Assembly (NCBI RefSeq): GCF_014268885.2
Contig: NZ_CP077095.1
Span: 2,485,501 to 2,549,500 of the forward strand
Origin: Pseudomonas xantholysinigenes
GTDB lineage: Bacteria > Pseudomonadota > Gammaproteobacteria > Pseudomonadales > Pseudomonadaceae
DNA: 64,000 nucleotides
Reading direction: 5' to 3'
Made by a program: the position numbers and the translations under genes
Notes under the pieces: generated by a model
The model's input: the letters and a program-made list of their open reading frames with translations, nothing else
What the model was told of the DNA's origin: nothing
Databases searched by the model: none
Shown: positions 42,814 through 51,562 of the stretch, piece after piece
How the letters are laid out: each line of letters starts with the position of its first letter
How positions within the stretch are numbered: position 1 is the stretch's first letter

Positions 42814-43902
42814 TCAGGGAGTAATCACCTGGGCCTGCCACAGCACGAAACGGTCCTTGCCAGCGTGTTTGGCCGCGTACAACGCCTGGTCCGCGCGTAC
42901 CAGGGCCGCGCTCAGGGTGTCGCCGCAATCAATCCGGGTCAGGCCAATGCTGATGGTCACCGGGTGCTCGTTGTAGTCCTCGCGCACACGCTGGCACAAC
43001 GCTGCGACCTGTTGCTCGGCGGCGCCGTCGTCCAGGCCCTGGAAGAAGATCGCGAACTCCTCGCCGCCCAGCCGGGCGATCTCGAAACCACTCATTGCCG
43101 CCTTGATGTGACCCGCCACCCGCTTGAGCACTTCGTCGCCGATGTCATGGCCGAAGCTGTCATTGACCCTCTTGAAGTTGTCGATATCGATCATTGCCAG
43201 GAACTGCCCAGGGGCGCCCAGTTGCAGTTGGCGCTCGGCCTTGGCCATGAACGAGCGGCGGTTGGGGATTTCCGTCAGGGCATCGACATAGGCCTGCTCC
43301 AGCAGCACCTTGGTCAGGTAGAAGTTGTGCAGCTTGGCCTGGCGGATGCGCAGGTAGCTGTAAGTCACCAGGCCGCTGAGGCACAGCGCGTAGCTGATCA
43401 GCATCGCGCCTTCGAGGTCCAGGGCGTGGATTCGGGTATGGAAGAACGGGTTGAGCATGATCCAGGTGATACCCAGGGCGCAGAAGAACGACCAGCGCCG
43501 CACCGGTAGCACCGACACGGTGTACAGCACGGTCGAGACGCCTAGCACCAGCCACACTGGGCGCAGGACGATGGGGATGCCTTCGATCACCAGGCGCATG
43601 GCCAGGGTCAGCACGGTCACGAACAGCAGGTTGAGCACGTCGAAATGCGGGCTCTTGCGAGTGAAGCCCAGGACCACGGTGAGGCAGCCCAGCAGGGCGA
43701 TGAACGCCCCGGAACGCCAGGTGAAGCCCTGGCCACCGAGGTAGCTGACGATCAGGTCGAAGACCAGCCAGATGGCGATGCCGACGCAGAAGATCAGCAG
43801 GCAGAAGCGGCGCATGGCCTCGAACTCATGCTGGCGGAACTCGGCGCGCAGGGCGGCGGGGGCGACTTGCTGGCGGATATGGGCTTCGAGGGTTTTGTAC
43901 AT
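42814..43902 (-). CDS. Membrane-bound diguanylate cyclase (GGDEF)
   Basis: About 362 residues from the ATG at 43902, for which no good ribosome-binding site is seen, so the start is uncertain. Five or six membrane helices (residues about 30-175) form the sensor. The GGDEF domain follows with the signature ARLGGEEFAIFF and nucleotide contacts MIDIDNFKRVNDSFGHDIGD. At the inhibitory-site position there is MSGF instead of RxxD, so product feedback is probably absent. It makes c-di-GMP at the inner membrane. It lies next to the NGR-type operon, whose glycosyltransferase carries a c-di-GMP-binding domain, and is a plausible dedicated input. Confidence 0.9.
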   Translation of the reverse strand: MYKTLEAHIRQQVAPAALRAEFRQHEFEAMRRFCLLIFCVGIAIWLVFDLIVSYLGGQGFTWRSGAFIALLGCLTVVLGFTRKSPHFDVLNLLFVTVLTLAMRLVIEGIPIVLRPVWLVLGVSTVLYTVSVLPVRRWSFFCALGITWIMLNPFFHTRIHALDLEGAMLISYALCLSGLVTYSYLRIRQAKLHNFYLTKVLLEQAYVDALTEIPNRRSFMAKAERQLQLGAPGQFLAMIDIDNFKRVNDSFGHDIGDEVLKRVAGHIKAAMSGFEIARLGGEEFAIFFQGLDDGAAEQQVAALCQRVREDYNEHPVTISIGLTRIDCGDTLSAALVRADQALYAAKHAGKDRFVLWQAQVITP

Positions 43903-43961
43903 GGAGGCGATGGTGGCCTTGAAGTTGTTGTCTGTTATGCCTTCCAGGGCTGTGAGGTCTC

Positions 43962-44078
43962 TGTAGGCGTGGCCTTGTGTCGCGAAAGGGACGCGCAGCG
44001 GCCCCGGCGATCTTTGCATGAACGCTGAAATCCTGGGGCCGCTGCGCGGTCCTTTCGCGACACAAGGCCGCTCCTACA
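43962..44078. repeat. REP pair (BIME-like), copy 3
   Basis: Outward REP arms starting CTGTAGGCGTGGCCTTGTG and ending in CTCCTACA, with a central part closely matching copy 1 at 9512-9634 (GGCGATCTTTGC, AACGCTGAAA). It separates the cyclase from the NGR operon and overlaps the stop codon of the last gene of that operon. Confidence 0.82.
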
Positions 44079-44922
44079 ACGAACCTGGTTTCAGCACATC
44101 CTTGGCCCAGGGCCGGTAGCGCAAGGCGAACACTGCCTCGGCATGACAGCCGCCGCTCAGCGCCGGCTTGGCCGGCTCGGCGCGGAACGGCTGGCCAGGC
44201 TGGCTGACCTGGCGAAACGCCTCGCGCACGATCCCCACCCGGCACGGCAAGGCCTGTTCATAGCCCTGGCGCACCAGTGGTGCCAGGCGGCCGGTGCCGG
44301 CACCGTCCTGCCACCACACACTCAGGCCAAGATCGGCCAATTGGTCCAGCCACGCGCCGTTGACTCGCGGTGACAGCTGGCCGGCACTGAAAGCGCTGAT
44401 GTGCAGGGGCTTGTCCAGTTGCCGGTTGAACGCCTGCAATTGCGTGTACAACGCATCGCGCCTTGCCTGCTCGCGAAAGTGCAGGTCGTCCAGTTCCAGG
44501 GGCAGGTACCAGCCCGAGACCGGCAGCGCCCAGCTGGCCTTGAGCTGCTGGTATTGGCTCAGGGAGCGGCCCAGTTGCGCCTTGAAGTAGCTGTTCAGGC
44601 CCTCGCCGTCGAGTTGTTCCAGGCGTTGGTAATAGGCTGGGTCCATGTACAGGCCCAGCACCAGCTCCAGGCCCTGGGCCCGGGCTTCGCGCAGGCTGTT
44701 GGCGAGCCAGCCCTGGGCGCCGCCGAAGTCGCTGTCGCCGTAGGCGCTCCATTGCACGATCAGGGTCTTGCCGCCCTGGGCCACGGTGGCGCGCCACACC
44801 TGTTGCCACTGCGCCGGCGTGACACTGGCGTCACGGTTGAGGGGTTGGTAGAACAGGCGTTGGTCGGCCTGGGCGGGCAGGCACAGGGCAAGCAGGCAGA
44901 CAGCCAGGAAGGTCGTACGCAT
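44074..44922 (-). CDS. Exported DUF4434-type protein (YbcH-like)
   Basis: 282 residues with a signal peptide (FLAVCLLALCLPAQADQRLF). It reads as a TIM-barrel glycoside-hydrolase-like fold: YQPLNRDASVTPAQWQQVW, LIVQWSAYGDSDFGG, LGLYMDPAYYQRLEQ, and GWYLPLELDDLHFREQARRD. The start overlaps the nfrA stop (TGATG). E. coli has ybcH next to nfrA-nfrB, and this is probably its counterpart, perhaps processing the secreted glycan in the periplasm. The stop codon is supplied by the edge of a REP element, so the C-terminus may have been trimmed by its insertion. Confidence 0.82.
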   Translation of the reverse strand: MRTTFLAVCLLALCLPAQADQRLFYQPLNRDASVTPAQWQQVWRATVAQGGKTLIVQWSAYGDSDFGGAQGWLANSLREARAQGLELVLGLYMDPAYYQRLEQLDGEGLNSYFKAQLGRSLSQYQQLKASWALPVSGWYLPLELDDLHFREQARRDALYTQLQAFNRQLDKPLHISAFSAGQLSPRVNGAWLDQLADLGLSVWWQDGAGTGRLAPLVRQGYEQALPCRVGIVREAFRQVSQPGQPFRAEPAKPALSGGCHAEAVFALRYRPWAKDVLKPGSL

Positions 44923-47900
44923 CAGAAATTCATCTCCACACCCACCAGCACGCCATTGGCGCGCACGTAGAGGTTGCCGCCGAGCGACTGCTGGTACTCG
45001 GCGCGCACCTTGAGCGAGCCACGGTAGGCGTTGTAGCGGTCGTCGTCGAACCACCACTGCCAGCGCACACCGACCCCGGCGCGGGCGTCCTGGCGCCAGT
45101 CGTTGCTCGGGTCCTGGCTGGCGAACTCGAGGAAGCCGTAGGGCATGATGCTCTGCGGCGAGTTGCCGGGCAGCTTCCAGGCATGGCCTTGCTGGAAGCG
45201 CGACAACCAGGCGTGGTCGCCGGCGCGGGTCCACCAGGCGGCGTCCAGGTAAAGGAAGCGCTCGTCCCAGTCGTCTTCGTCGACCCGCCAGTCGTTGCGG
45301 TAGCGGCCCTGGTCGAGGAATGACGCGGTGGCACGCAGCAGCAGGTCGTTGCTCGACTCGGCGTGGTGGCGCAGGTCGCCCCAGTTGCCGCCGACCTTGG
45401 CCGGGCTGAGCAGCTCGCCCAGGCTCAGGCCGTTGTAGTGCTCGCTGTCGATCTGGCGCTGGTGGTACAGCTCGGCGTACAGGTTGAGGTTGGCCTGGCC
45501 CAGCGGCTTGTAGCGCAGGCCCACGCCGGTGCCCATGCTCTGGGCGTAGTCGGTGCGGCTCTGGCCGCCGAACAGTACCCGCCCATACACCGACAAGGTG
45601 CTGCCATTGCGGCTGGGCTCTTCGCCCAGGGCATGGTCCCACATGGCCAGCTGGACATTCTGCGAGCGCGCCTTGCGCGAAGTGCCGCTGCGCTCACCGG
45701 TGTCGAGGAACTTGTCGTTGGTCGAGGTGCCGGCCGGCGACCAGGTGCTGGCCAGGGTGATGGTGTCGCGCCGCGACAGGGTTTCATGGGCGCGTCGTTG
45801 CCGGTATTTGCGGGCCTCCAGGCTGCCGTACTCGTCGTCGCCGTCGACCAGGTTCTGCTCGACGTCCAGCACCCGGCGCAGTTCGGCGCGGGCGGCAGCG
45901 CTGTCCTCGGCTTCGTCGTAGCGCAGGGCCAGGGTTTCGCCGAGGCGATAGTCCTCGGGGAAGTCGCGGGTGGCGCGTTGCAGGTAGGGAATCGACTGGC
46001 GGCGCAGGGCCTTGTCCTCGGCGCCGGCCAGGCGCATGCCGTAGTCGGCGCGATAGCGCGGCTGTTCCGGTGCCAGGCGCACGGCCTCGGCCAGCCAGGC
46101 GGTGCTCTGGGCCGTGTCGCCAGCCTGTTGGGCGGTGCCGGCGGCGGCATAGTAGTGATCGGCGCGTGGCCCGTGGCGCAGCGCTTCACGCTGGAAGGCC
46201 AGGGCCTGCTGAGCGTCGCCCTGGTGCTGGGCAATGGCGGCGCCCAGCGCCCAGTCATCGGCACTGCGGTGCGCCGCCGCGTCCCAGTGACGGCGGGCGG
46301 CATTGGCGTCGCCGGCACTCAACGCGCCACGGGCGGCGGTCAGTCGAGCGTTGTCGTTCCAGGCGCTGGCCGGCAGGCTGTTCCAGATCGGCAGGGCCGC
46401 GACAGAGTCACCCGAAGCCTCCAGCGCATAGGCCAGGGGCAGGCGGCTGGCGTGGTCGCCGAGGCGCTCGGCGGCCTGGTAGTAGACCACCGCCTCGCCG
46501 GGCTGGGCGGGCATGGCGCAGCGGCCAAGCGCGCGGTACTGGCCGGGCTCGGTGGGCGTGGCCGGTACCGCCTGGCGTACCGCGTCGCACTGCCCGGCCT
46601 CGGCCAGGCGGCCCAGCAACTGGGCACGGGTGGCGGCATCGACTCTCGGGATCAGGGGCAGCATGCGCTGGCGGTTCAGCGGGCCATCGTTGCGCGCATA
46701 GAGGTTGCCCAGACGTTGCAACAGCGAGGGCGTCAGCCGCCCCTGGCGCTGGTCGTAGGCGCGTTCGAGCAACTGCCGGGCACGGTCGGCCTGGCCTTGC
46801 TCGAGCAGCATGAAGGTAGCTTGCTCCAACGCGGCGAGGTCGCCGCTCTGGCGGTAGCGCTGCTCCCATTGCGCCACGGTACGTGGCTGTGGGGGCTGGG
46901 GCGGATCACCGTAGAGGCGCTGCTTGAGGACCGCGTAGCTCCGTTGGTTGTCGCTGGCCTGACATTGGCCCAGTTGCTCGCGGGCCAGGGCCAGGTCCTT
47001 GTGCGACAGCCAGTCGACGGTCTCCAGGCACGGGCGCTGCAATTCATTGCTCAGGCGCCGCACCAGCGGCGCGTCATCGCCTTCGCGTGCCAGTTCCCAC
47101 AGTTGCTGGCGTTGTTCGGGGTGTTGCAGTTGCTCTTCGGGCAGGCTTTGCAACCAGCGTTCGGCCTGCTGGTTGTGGCCCATGGCGATGGCGCGGTTGG
47201 CCATGGCCAGGCGGGTGCGGGTCGCAGCCTCCTGCGACGGCGCGCTGGCCAGCAGCTTGTTCAGGCCTTTTTCGTCGACCTGCTGCACATAGGCGTTGGC
47301 CAGGCGTTGCCAGTCTTCGGCGGGCAGCTCGCCCTTGTCGGCCAGTGGTTGCAACTGGTCGATGGTTTCGCCCCAATTGCGCAACTGCTCGGCGAAGTTG
47401 GCCCGGGTGGTGCGCAGCACCAGGCCGTCATCGCGCACCGGCAGCTGGTTGAGCCATTCCAGTGCCTTGGCCGCGCCGCCGAACTTGGCCAGGCTGACGC
47501 TATAGGCTTGCCACAGGCGCACGCGCTGCTGGCCCTGGCTGTTGGCGAGCCAGGCCTCTACCTGGCTGGCGGGCGGTGGGTCCTGCTCGATCCAGGTCAG
47601 GCGCAGCTCCAGCAGGGCATCGGCGTGCTCGGGGTTGTCGTCGAGCTCCTCGGCAATCGCCTGGGCCTCCTGGTAGCGGCGCTGATGAGCCAGGGCCTGG
47701 GCCAGCAGGGCGCGTGCCTCGTTGTTGTTCGGCACGCGCTTGAGCACATGGCGGGTCAGGCGCTCGACCTCCGCCCAGTTGTCCTTCTGCGCCTCACGAT
47801 AGCCGCGCTCCATGAACGGATAGCTGGTGAAACGCTGGAAGTCGGTCATCGGCGCGGTGGGCGCGGCCAGGGTGGAGGAACACAGCAACAGGCTGGCGAG

Positions 47901-47924
47901 GGTCAGGGAAATACGCGGCTTCAT
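44922..47924 (-). CDS. nfrA: NfrA, outer-membrane polysaccharide exporter / phage N4 receptor protein
   Basis: 1000 residues. Signal peptide (SLTLASLLLCSSTLAAPTAP); about 640 residues of TPR-like superhelix (YREAQKDNWAEVERLTRHVL, EARALLAQALAHQRRYQEAQ); then a C-terminal beta barrel of the NfrA_C type ending NGVLVGVEMNF. In E. coli NfrA is the outer-membrane protein of the N4 glycan receptor pathway. Here it overlaps nfrB by four bases and the DUF4434 gene by one, so the three are tightly coupled. Confidence 0.9.
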   Translation of the reverse strand: MKPRISLTLASLLLCSSTLAAPTAPMTDFQRFTSYPFMERGYREAQKDNWAEVERLTRHVLKRVPNNNEARALLAQALAHQRRYQEAQAIAEELDDNPEHADALLELRLTWIEQDPPPASQVEAWLANSQGQQRVRLWQAYSVSLAKFGGAAKALEWLNQLPVRDDGLVLRTTRANFAEQLRNWGETIDQLQPLADKGELPAEDWQRLANAYVQQVDEKGLNKLLASAPSQEAATRTRLAMANRAIAMGHNQQAERWLQSLPEEQLQHPEQRQQLWELAREGDDAPLVRRLSNELQRPCLETVDWLSHKDLALAREQLGQCQASDNQRSYAVLKQRLYGDPPQPPQPRTVAQWEQRYRQSGDLAALEQATFMLLEQGQADRARQLLERAYDQRQGRLTPSLLQRLGNLYARNDGPLNRQRMLPLIPRVDAATRAQLLGRLAEAGQCDAVRQAVPATPTEPGQYRALGRCAMPAQPGEAVVYYQAAERLGDHASRLPLAYALEASGDSVAALPIWNSLPASAWNDNARLTAARGALSAGDANAARRHWDAAAHRSADDWALGAAIAQHQGDAQQALAFQREALRHGPRADHYYAAAGTAQQAGDTAQSTAWLAEAVRLAPEQPRYRADYGMRLAGAEDKALRRQSIPYLQRATRDFPEDYRLGETLALRYDEAEDSAAARAELRRVLDVEQNLVDGDDEYGSLEARKYRQRRAHETLSRRDTITLASTWSPAGTSTNDKFLDTGERSGTSRKARSQNVQLAMWDHALGEEPSRNGSTLSVYGRVLFGGQSRTDYAQSMGTGVGLRYKPLGQANLNLYAELYHQRQIDSEHYNGLSLGELLSPAKVGGNWGDLRHHAESSNDLLLRATASFLDQGRYRNDWRVDEDDWDERFLYLDAAWWTRAGDHAWLSRFQQGHAWKLPGNSPQSIMPYGFLEFASQDPSNDWRQDARAGVGVRWQWWFDDDRYNAYRGSLKVRAEYQQSLGGNLYVRANGVLVGVEMNF

Positions 47925-50095
47925 GCCACCTCCCGGGTCAGGTCATAGGCGGCCTGCTGTTCGCTGGCCTGTTCGGCGAGGGCTTGCTGGAGGATCTCCT
48001 CGGTGATGATGCCGCGGGCGATCAGGTGTTCGCCGAGGCTCTGGTGCTCGGGGTCGAAGTCGATCAACGCCTGGTTGAACAGGGTGACCGGGACCATGCC
48101 GCGCACCTGCAGCAGGGCACCGAGCATCACCTGGTGGGTGGCGACCCTTTCCAGCAGCTCGGCGTCGTCCTGGTGGCGCTCCAGCACGGCGAGCATTTCG
48201 CGGGTCTCGGGCTTTTGCCAGGGGCTGGGGTAGTGGTAGCGCAAGCCCAGGGTAACCCGGCCCTGGGGCGCCAGGCGGGCGCGCACCGGGCGTTTGAGCT
48301 GACGGCTGATGACGCCCAGGGAAACCTGGCTGACCGGGCTCTCGCTGGCCAGGACCAGGGTGTCGCCATCCTCGTCCACCGGCAGCACGCCATAGTGGGT
48401 AGCGAGCTTGCGCGGCAGCTTGGCGATCAGCGCGGGCGCGAGCTTGAACGGGTTGAGCGGCGCCCAGGGCAGGTCCAGCTGTTCGGCCAGGGCTTCAGCC
48501 AGTTGCTCGCTGTTCAGCCAGCCGCGCAACAGCAGCTCGCGGCCCAGGCGTCGGCGTACCGGGCTGGTGATCGCCTGCTCCAGTTGCGTTTCGCTGATCA
48601 GGCCTTTGTCCACCAGGCGCTGGCCCAGCGGTGTGCGTGCCGGCGAGGCGAGGGCGGGGAATTCATGGGTGGTCTTGTCCCAGGCCACGCGCCGCGAGTC
48701 GCCCATCTCCATCACCTGGCGCAGGGCGCGCAGGTTGGCGAAGAAGTTGACGAAGTTGCTCCACATCATCCGTGGCGCCGACAGCAGCCCCTCGAAGATG
48801 CCGTAGTAGCGGGTGACGAACCAGAACCGCTGGAACAGGCGGTTGAACAGCAGCAGGCCGTTGAGCCACAGCAGCACCGTGAGTAGATGGCTGTCGCTGA
48901 GAATCGACATGAAGCGCCACGACTCCGGCGCAATGGCGGTCACCAGCCACATCGCCAGCAGCACCAGCAGCAACAGGTTGACCAGGAAGCTCAGCAGGTA
49001 GGCGAACAGCCCCCGGCGGTCACGCCAGAGGAAGTAGTTGAGCGCGCCTTTGCGGCTCCAGCCCAGGTTGCTGGTGCCTTGGAACACGATGCCGACGATC
49101 CATCGCGACTTCTGCCGAATGGCGTGCTGCCAGTCGCGGGGGAAGTGCTCGCGCACGCAGATCACTTGGGCGAATTCGCGGCTCATGCCCAGGCGCCATT
49201 CCTGTTTCAGGGCCAGGCTGGGGTCGGTGATCGAGTAGCGGGCGAAGATGCACTTCATGCCTTTTTGCTTGAGACGAAAACCGATGTCGTAGTCTTCGGT
49301 CAGCGATTGCACGTCGAAGGCGATGCCGTCGCCGTCCTCGAGCAGGGCGCTGATCGCCCGGCGACTGAAGCAGGTGCCGACCCCGGCGCTGGGCACCTGG
49401 CCGGTGAGCGCTTCGCGCACGATAACGTCCTTGCCGTGGTTCTCGGCGAACTCATCGACGTAGTGGCCGGCGGTGAAGCCTTTCCATTCCGGGGCGTAGG
49501 GGTACACCGGGATCTGGATCATGTCCTTGTTCGGCAGTAGGTAGTTGTACAGCCGCAACTCCATGGGCGAGATGACGTCTTCGGCGTCATGCAGGATGAA
49601 CCCGGCGAACTCGATGCGCGCGTCCTGCTGGAAGCGCAGGATGGCGTCGATGATGTTGTTCAGGCAGTCGGCCTTGCTGGTCGGACCGGGGCGGGCGCAG
49701 ACCACTTTGTGCACGTTGGGGTAGTGCAGGCACACGGCGTCGACGTCGGCCTGGGTCTGCGGGTCGTTGGGGTAGGTGCCGACGAAGATCTGGTAGTTCT
49801 CGTAGTCGATGGTCGACGCCGCCAGGCGCGCCATCTCGCCGACCACGCCGACTTCGTTCCAGGCCGGGACCATGATCGCCAGCGGTTTTTCCGGCACTTC
49901 GAACAGGCGTTTCTCGTCGGCCTTCTCGTGCTTGTCGTAGATCCGGAAGCGCCGGATCAGCTTGCGGCCCCAGTAGCACAGGTCGATGAACAGGTCGTCG
50001 AGGCCGAGCACGAACATCAGTGTGGCCAGGACGATGGCGAGGATCTTCAGGCCGAACAGGACATAGGTGAGGAAGTCGATGAAAGCCAGGCTCAT
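47921..50095 (-). CDS. nfrB: NfrB, c-di-GMP-controlled membrane glycosyltransferase
   Basis: 724 residues. After an N-terminal membrane helix comes a GT2 domain with IMVPAWNEVGVVGEMARL, the metal site ILHDAEDVISP, TEDYDIGFRLKQKG and the QxxRW motif RQKSRWIVG. Membrane helices follow (LLSFLVNLLLLVLLAMWLV and others). The C-terminal ~230 residues hold MshEN-type c-di-GMP motifs: PLGQRLVDKGLISETQLEQA, RLGRELLLRGWLNSEQLAEA, and again SLGEHLIARGIITEEILQQA. It probably polymerises a ManNAc-based glycan from UDP-sugar made by WecB when c-di-GMP is bound. It overlaps wecB and nfrA by four bases each. Confidence 0.92.
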   Translation of the reverse strand: MSLAFIDFLTYVLFGLKILAIVLATLMFVLGLDDLFIDLCYWGRKLIRRFRIYDKHEKADEKRLFEVPEKPLAIMVPAWNEVGVVGEMARLAASTIDYENYQIFVGTYPNDPQTQADVDAVCLHYPNVHKVVCARPGPTSKADCLNNIIDAILRFQQDARIEFAGFILHDAEDVISPMELRLYNYLLPNKDMIQIPVYPYAPEWKGFTAGHYVDEFAENHGKDVIVREALTGQVPSAGVGTCFSRRAISALLEDGDGIAFDVQSLTEDYDIGFRLKQKGMKCIFARYSITDPSLALKQEWRLGMSREFAQVICVREHFPRDWQHAIRQKSRWIVGIVFQGTSNLGWSRKGALNYFLWRDRRGLFAYLLSFLVNLLLLVLLAMWLVTAIAPESWRFMSILSDSHLLTVLLWLNGLLLFNRLFQRFWFVTRYYGIFEGLLSAPRMMWSNFVNFFANLRALRQVMEMGDSRRVAWDKTTHEFPALASPARTPLGQRLVDKGLISETQLEQAITSPVRRRLGRELLLRGWLNSEQLAEALAEQLDLPWAPLNPFKLAPALIAKLPRKLATHYGVLPVDEDGDTLVLASESPVSQVSLGVISRQLKRPVRARLAPQGRVTLGLRYHYPSPWQKPETREMLAVLERHQDDAELLERVATHQVMLGALLQVRGMVPVTLFNQALIDFDPEHQSLGEHLIARGIITEEILQQALAEQASEQQAAYDLTREVA

Positions 50096-51246
50096 GCGTT
50101 GTCCCGTGCGGCGGATTGGTCGGCGAACCAGCGAGTCAGGCGTTCGGCGATGCGCTCGCTGGCGTGGCCGTCGCCGAACGGGGTGAACACCCGCGCCATG
50201 CGCGCGTAGGCGGCGGGGTCGTCGAGCAACTGGCTGGTTTCATGGACGATGCGTTCGGTCAGGGTGCCGACCAGCTTGACCGTGCCGCCCTTGAGCACGG
50301 CCGGGCGCTCGGTGACCTTGCGCAGCACCAGCACGGGCTTGCCCAGCGCGGGGGCTTCTTCCTGCACGCCGCCGGAGTCGGTGAGGATGATGTGGGCGCG
50401 GTTCATCAGCCAGACGAAGTGCGGGTAGTCCTGGGGCGCGACCAGGTGGATGTTGTCCCGGCCGGACAGCACGCTGTACACCGCGTGCTGTACCTGCGGG
50501 TTGAGGTGCACGGGGTAGACGAACTGCACATCCGGGTAGCGCAGGGCCAGTTCGGCCAGGGCCAGGCAGATGCGTTCGAAGCCGCTGCCGAAGTTCTCGC
50601 GGCGGTGGCCGGTGATCAGCACCATGCGCTGGTCGTCGCGCAGCACCTTGAGCGGGGATTCGGGCGCGGGGCGCCAGTTATCCCGCTGAAGTTTGTCGCG
50701 CATCCACAGCAAGGCATCGATCACCGTGTTGCCGGTAACCTCGACGTGCTCCGGGGGTACGCCTTCGCGAATCAGGTTGGCATCCGAGTCGCGGGTTGGG
50801 GTGAAGTGCAGGTCGGCAAGCACCCCGGTCAAACGCCGGTTGGCTTCTTCCGGCCAGGGTTGCTGCAGGTTGCCGGTGCGCAGGCCGGCTTCGACATGGC
50901 CAATGGGGATATGCCGGTGGAACGCCGCCAGGCTGGCGATGAAACTGGTGGTGGTGTCGCCGTGTACCAGGACGATGTCGGGCTTGACCTGTTCGTAGGC
51001 CCGGTCGAGCTTGTCCAGCAGGTCGCGGGACAGGCCGTTGAGGGTCTGGTTCTGGGTCATCACCTGCAGGTCCTGGTCGACTTTCAGGCCGAAGGCGGTG
51101 AGCACCTGCTCGAGCATTTCGCGGTGCTGGCCGGTGGAGCAGATACGCAGGTCGACCTCGGGCCAGTGGCGCAGTACCCGGGCCAGCGGGGCCATCTTGA
51201 TCGCTTCCGGGCGGGTACCGAATACCATCATCACGGTGTAGGCCAT
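50092..51246 (-). CDS. wecB: UDP-N-acetylglucosamine 2-epimerase
   Basis: 384 residues, the full length for WecB. Conserved parts are MMVFGTRPEAIKMAPL, STGQHREML, VLVHGDTTTSFIASLAAF, GHVEAGLRTGNL, ITGHRRENFG, and the UDP-binding LTDSGGVQEEAPALGKPVLV. It converts UDP-GlcNAc to UDP-ManNAc. GAGGA lies eight bases before the ATG. It heads the operon and overlaps nfrB by four bases, so its product is meant for the NfrB polymer. Confidence 0.95.
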   Translation of the reverse strand: MAYTVMMVFGTRPEAIKMAPLARVLRHWPEVDLRICSTGQHREMLEQVLTAFGLKVDQDLQVMTQNQTLNGLSRDLLDKLDRAYEQVKPDIVLVHGDTTTSFIASLAAFHRHIPIGHVEAGLRTGNLQQPWPEEANRRLTGVLADLHFTPTRDSDANLIREGVPPEHVEVTGNTVIDALLWMRDKLQRDNWRPAPESPLKVLRDDQRMVLITGHRRENFGSGFERICLALAELALRYPDVQFVYPVHLNPQVQHAVYSVLSGRDNIHLVAPQDYPHFVWLMNRAHIILTDSGGVQEEAPALGKPVLVLRKVTERPAVLKGGTVKLVGTLTERIVHETSQLLDDPAAYARMARVFTPFGDGHASERIAERLTRWFADQSAARDNA

Positions 51247-51276
51247 CGTGGAGTTCCTCGTTCGATTCCCTGGACG

Positions 51277-51290
51277 AAGTTGTACGACTT
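51277..51290. promoter_or_regulatory. Dyad upstream of the wecB-nfr operon
   Basis: AAGTTGTACGACTT is a 14-bp near-perfect dyad (12 of 14) centred on GTAC, about 31 bases before the wecB start. Possible operator; no consensus recognised. Confidence 0.35.
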
Positions 51291-51474
51291 GTCGCCGTTT
51301 GCACGTGATAGATACAAGCAGCGGAATGCGGGGTTGTCCAATGTGCCCGATGACCCTCGAAGCGGCAGGGCAAGCCCTGGCGAGGCGTCATGCAAGCGGG
51401 GTCGTGTCGGCGCTGGGAGGGGCCGGACACCAGGGAGGTGCAGCTTGCGGAAACGTTTATGCTAAGTTTTCTTG

Positions 51475-51492
51475 ATTGAACGGTCAGTCAAT
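51475..51492. promoter_or_regulatory. Inverted repeat ATTGA-N8-TCAAT before the PACE gene
   Basis: ATTGAACGGTCAGTCAAT lies in an AT-rich stretch about 70 bases upstream of the PACE-exporter start. The shape suits a TetR-type operator, but no regulator gene is adjacent. Confidence 0.35.
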
Positions 51493-51562
51493 AAAGTATT
51501 TCTGACTTTTACTTGTAGGACAGTTTTAGTAGTTTGGTAGGTCTTTTCCCTGGGAGCTGCAC

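Larger units (their letters stand above)
51247..51562. other. Divergent control region of wecB-nfr and the PACE gene
   Basis: 316 bp without a supported gene. The right half (51455-51545) is AT-rich and holds the inverted repeat ATTGA-N8-TCAAT at 51475-51492; the left end has the GTAC-centred dyad. Promoters for both directions should lie here. Confidence 0.5.

Noticed and set aside
42807-42840. Hairpin GGCAGGCC...GGCCTGCC at the kinase/cyclase convergence
   Set aside because: Possible terminator but it overlaps the cyclase stop, has a long loop and no T run; too weak to list.
44930-45334. Thr/Ala-rich 134-codon frame inside nfrA
   Set aside because: Out-of-frame shadow within the NfrA barrel region.
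45363-47948. 861-codon frame antisense to nfrA
   Set aside because: No motifs; the opposite strand encodes NfrA with coupled overlaps to neighbours.
51248-51475. 75-codon frame in the wecB/PACE gap
   Set aside because: No ribosome-binding site, irregular composition, lies in a divergent control region.
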